Of a DNA stretch of 8,790 bases, positions 7,997 to 8,790 are shown piece after piece. A program made the position numbers and the translations under genes. This DNA comes from Ferrovaceae bacterium. Lineage in GTDB: Bacteria > Pseudomonadota > Gammaproteobacteria > Burkholderiales > Ferrovaceae. The stretch lies in NCBI GenBank assembly GCA_027457225.1, contig DAIDTL010000041.1:1-8790 (forward strand), read 5' to 3'. How positions within the stretch are numbered: position 1 is the stretch's first letter; each line of letters starts with the position of its first letter. The notes under the pieces were generated by a model. That model had not been told where the DNA came from. It was given only the letters and a program-made list of their open reading frames with translations, and ran no database searches.

Positions 7997-8392
7997 CACA
8001 AACAGATTGCCTTGGAAGGTCGTGCGCTGGTTGTGACCTATGTGTTCGGTAATGTACCGGATGCCCGGTTTGAAGTTGAACTGAACCTTGCCATGCCAAG
8101 TTGCGATGGTCCAGCGGGACGCTTTGAAATGAATGAAGAAGTTCTGGGGGGGTTCGCCCAGCAGATTCAGTCTCGTCCTTGTGATGAGATCCGCTTGCGT
8201 GACGATATCCTTGGGGGCCAGTTAATGCTACTGGTTAATCAAACCGCCACGTTGCGTTCTGCACCGTGCTTTAGCGTATCCCAGTCTGAAGCAGGTTTTG
8301 AGAAAATCATGCAAGCAGTGACGCTGCATCTTGACTGGTCATGTCAGCTGTTAAAAAGCCCATTGGTTATTCGATTGACCATCGATTCATGA
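7994..8392 (+). CDS. C-terminal beta-sandwich part (DUF1926-like) of the interrupted GH57 glucanotransferase
   Basis: Continues the preceding reading frame after the UGA; the open frame really begins at 7976 (138 codons). Its sequence, KQIALEGRALVVTYVF then ARFEVELNLAMPS, fits the C-terminal domain of GH57 4-alpha-glucanotransferases, where a conserved strand of the form F-x-VELNL is expected. Together the two parts total about 672 codons, close to the 659 aa of the T. litoralis enzyme. No catalytic residues are carried here, so on its own it is not an enzyme. If translated separately, the best start is GTG 7994 with GAGG eight bases upstream; TTG 7988 is too near that site. Its TGA stop overlaps the next start as ATGA, so the arrangement still depends on ribosomes reaching this end for the kinase to be coupled. 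It may equally be the dead tail of a pseudogene. Confidence 0.72.
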   Translation: MHKQIALEGRALVVTYVFGNVPDARFEVELNLAMPSCDGPAGRFEMNEEVLGGFAQQIQSRPCDEIRLRDDILGGQLMLLVNQTATLRSAPCFSVSQSEAGFEKIMQAVTLHLDWSCQLLKSPLVIRLTIDS

Positions 8393-8790
8393 AGTCAGCG
8401 CTCAGGATTGGTGTCGATGTCGGAGGGACCAATCTTCGCGTGGGCGTTCTGTCATCGAATGATCTGATATGGGAATCGCGTCGGCAAGCCAATTTTTCTG
8501 AAATTTGTCAGCACAACGCATCTCCTGAAGCACTGAAACGTATCCTCGATACTTTGACTGAGAGTATTTCCGAAGCTTGCAATAGCTATCCTCAGGTGCA
8601 AAGCGTGGGTATTGGATTTCCGGGGTTTATCGACCCGGTGTCCCATGTTATAAGCGCATCACCGAATTTGCCAGGACTGGTGAATACGGATCTGGTGACC
8701 CCACTGAAGGAGCGTTTGGGTCTGCCAGTTTGGTTGCAAAACGATGCATTAGCTGCTGCCTATGGTGAATTTTTGTTGATCAGGCCGGAT
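8389..8790 (+). CDS. ROK-family sugar kinase, probable glucokinase, 3' end cut by window edge
   Basis: Probably phosphorylates glucose with ATP to glucose-6-phosphate. The 134 residues visible are the N-terminal domain: RIGVDVGGTNLRVGVL (6-21) is the ATP phosphate-binding loop, VGIGFPGFIDP (73-83) is a ROK hallmark, and LQNDALAAAYGE (116-127) carries the catalytic aspartate D119. The zinc-binding cysteine motif and the rest of the C-terminal half are beyond the window. ROK proteins also include fructokinases, N-acetylhexosamine kinases and repressors; no N-terminal helix-turn-helix is present, so it is a kinase. The glucokinase role is inferred from neighbours that release or use glucose units. 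The ATG overlaps the preceding TGA as ATGA and no good Shine-Dalgarno is visible, pointing to translational coupling. Confidence 0.9.
   Translation, partial: MKSALRIGVDVGGTNLRVGVLSSNDLIWESRRQANFSEICQHNASPEALKRILDTLTESISEACNSYPQVQSVGIGFPGFIDPVSHVISASPNLPGLVNTDLVTPLKERLGLPVWLQNDALAAAYGEFLLIRPD

Noticed and set aside
7973..8001. UGA as selenocysteine with a SECIS-like hairpin
   Set aside because: The only nearby structure is TTGTGCACAA (7992-8001), a loopless palindrome, not a bacterial SECIS with an apical GU loop. GH57 enzymes have no redox cysteine in this domain.
4609..8392. Reassigned genetic code with UGA read as an amino acid
   Set aside because: UGA is the natural end of glgC at the expected family length and of the glucanotransferase tail. 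UGG is used normally for Trp and no other internal UGA occurs in the conserved genes.

Overview
The window is a compact chromosomal glycogen/alpha-glucan metabolism locus of a bacterium. All readable proteins (PGI, GlgB and GlgC of the enterobacterial-like type) look proteobacterial, with middling base composition. The exact genus cannot be fixed from the sequence. The GlgC motif LTKWRAKPA together with GH57 enzymes suggests a beta/gammaproteobacterium or an acidithiobacillus-like organism rather than an enteric one (inference). Nearly all of the DNA is coding. The only sizeable gaps are about 103 bp at the divergence point and 47 bp after glgC. I see no tRNA, rRNA, CRISPR array, insertion sequence or phage signature.

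Layout. The minus-strand operon reads leftward from about 3227. It holds glgB (branching enzyme, 723 aa), whose TAG stop directly abuts the ATG of pgi (glucose-6-phosphate isomerase). pgi runs off the left edge just at its catalytic glutamate. The plus-strand operon reads rightward from about 3331. It holds glgC (ADP-glucose pyrophosphorylase, 426 aa), a GH57 amylase-like hydrolase (568 aa), a second GH57 protein of the 4-alpha-glucanotransferase type, and a ROK-family sugar kinase that overlaps the preceding stop as ATGA and runs off the right edge. The two operons diverge from a short intergenic region containing a palindromic ATTATAAT that reads as a perfect -10 box on both strands.

How the genes fit together. 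GlgC makes ADP-glucose, a glycogen synthase (not in the window) would polymerise it, and GlgB adds branches. The two GH57 enzymes would trim or rearrange alpha-glucan chains. The ROK kinase would phosphorylate released glucose, and PGI links glucose-6-phosphate to fructose-6-phosphate. Synthesis and turnover genes are thus interleaved in one locus.

The most notable oddity is a single in-frame UGA (7973-7975) in the second GH57 gene. The downstream 138 codons stay in the same frame and encode the rest of the C-terminal beta-sandwich domain. The joined length (about 672 codons) matches the one-piece family enzymes. It may be a recent nonsense mutation, a sequencing error, stop readthrough (the context is UGA-C), or a split two-polypeptide enzyme restarting at a GTG preceded by GAGG.
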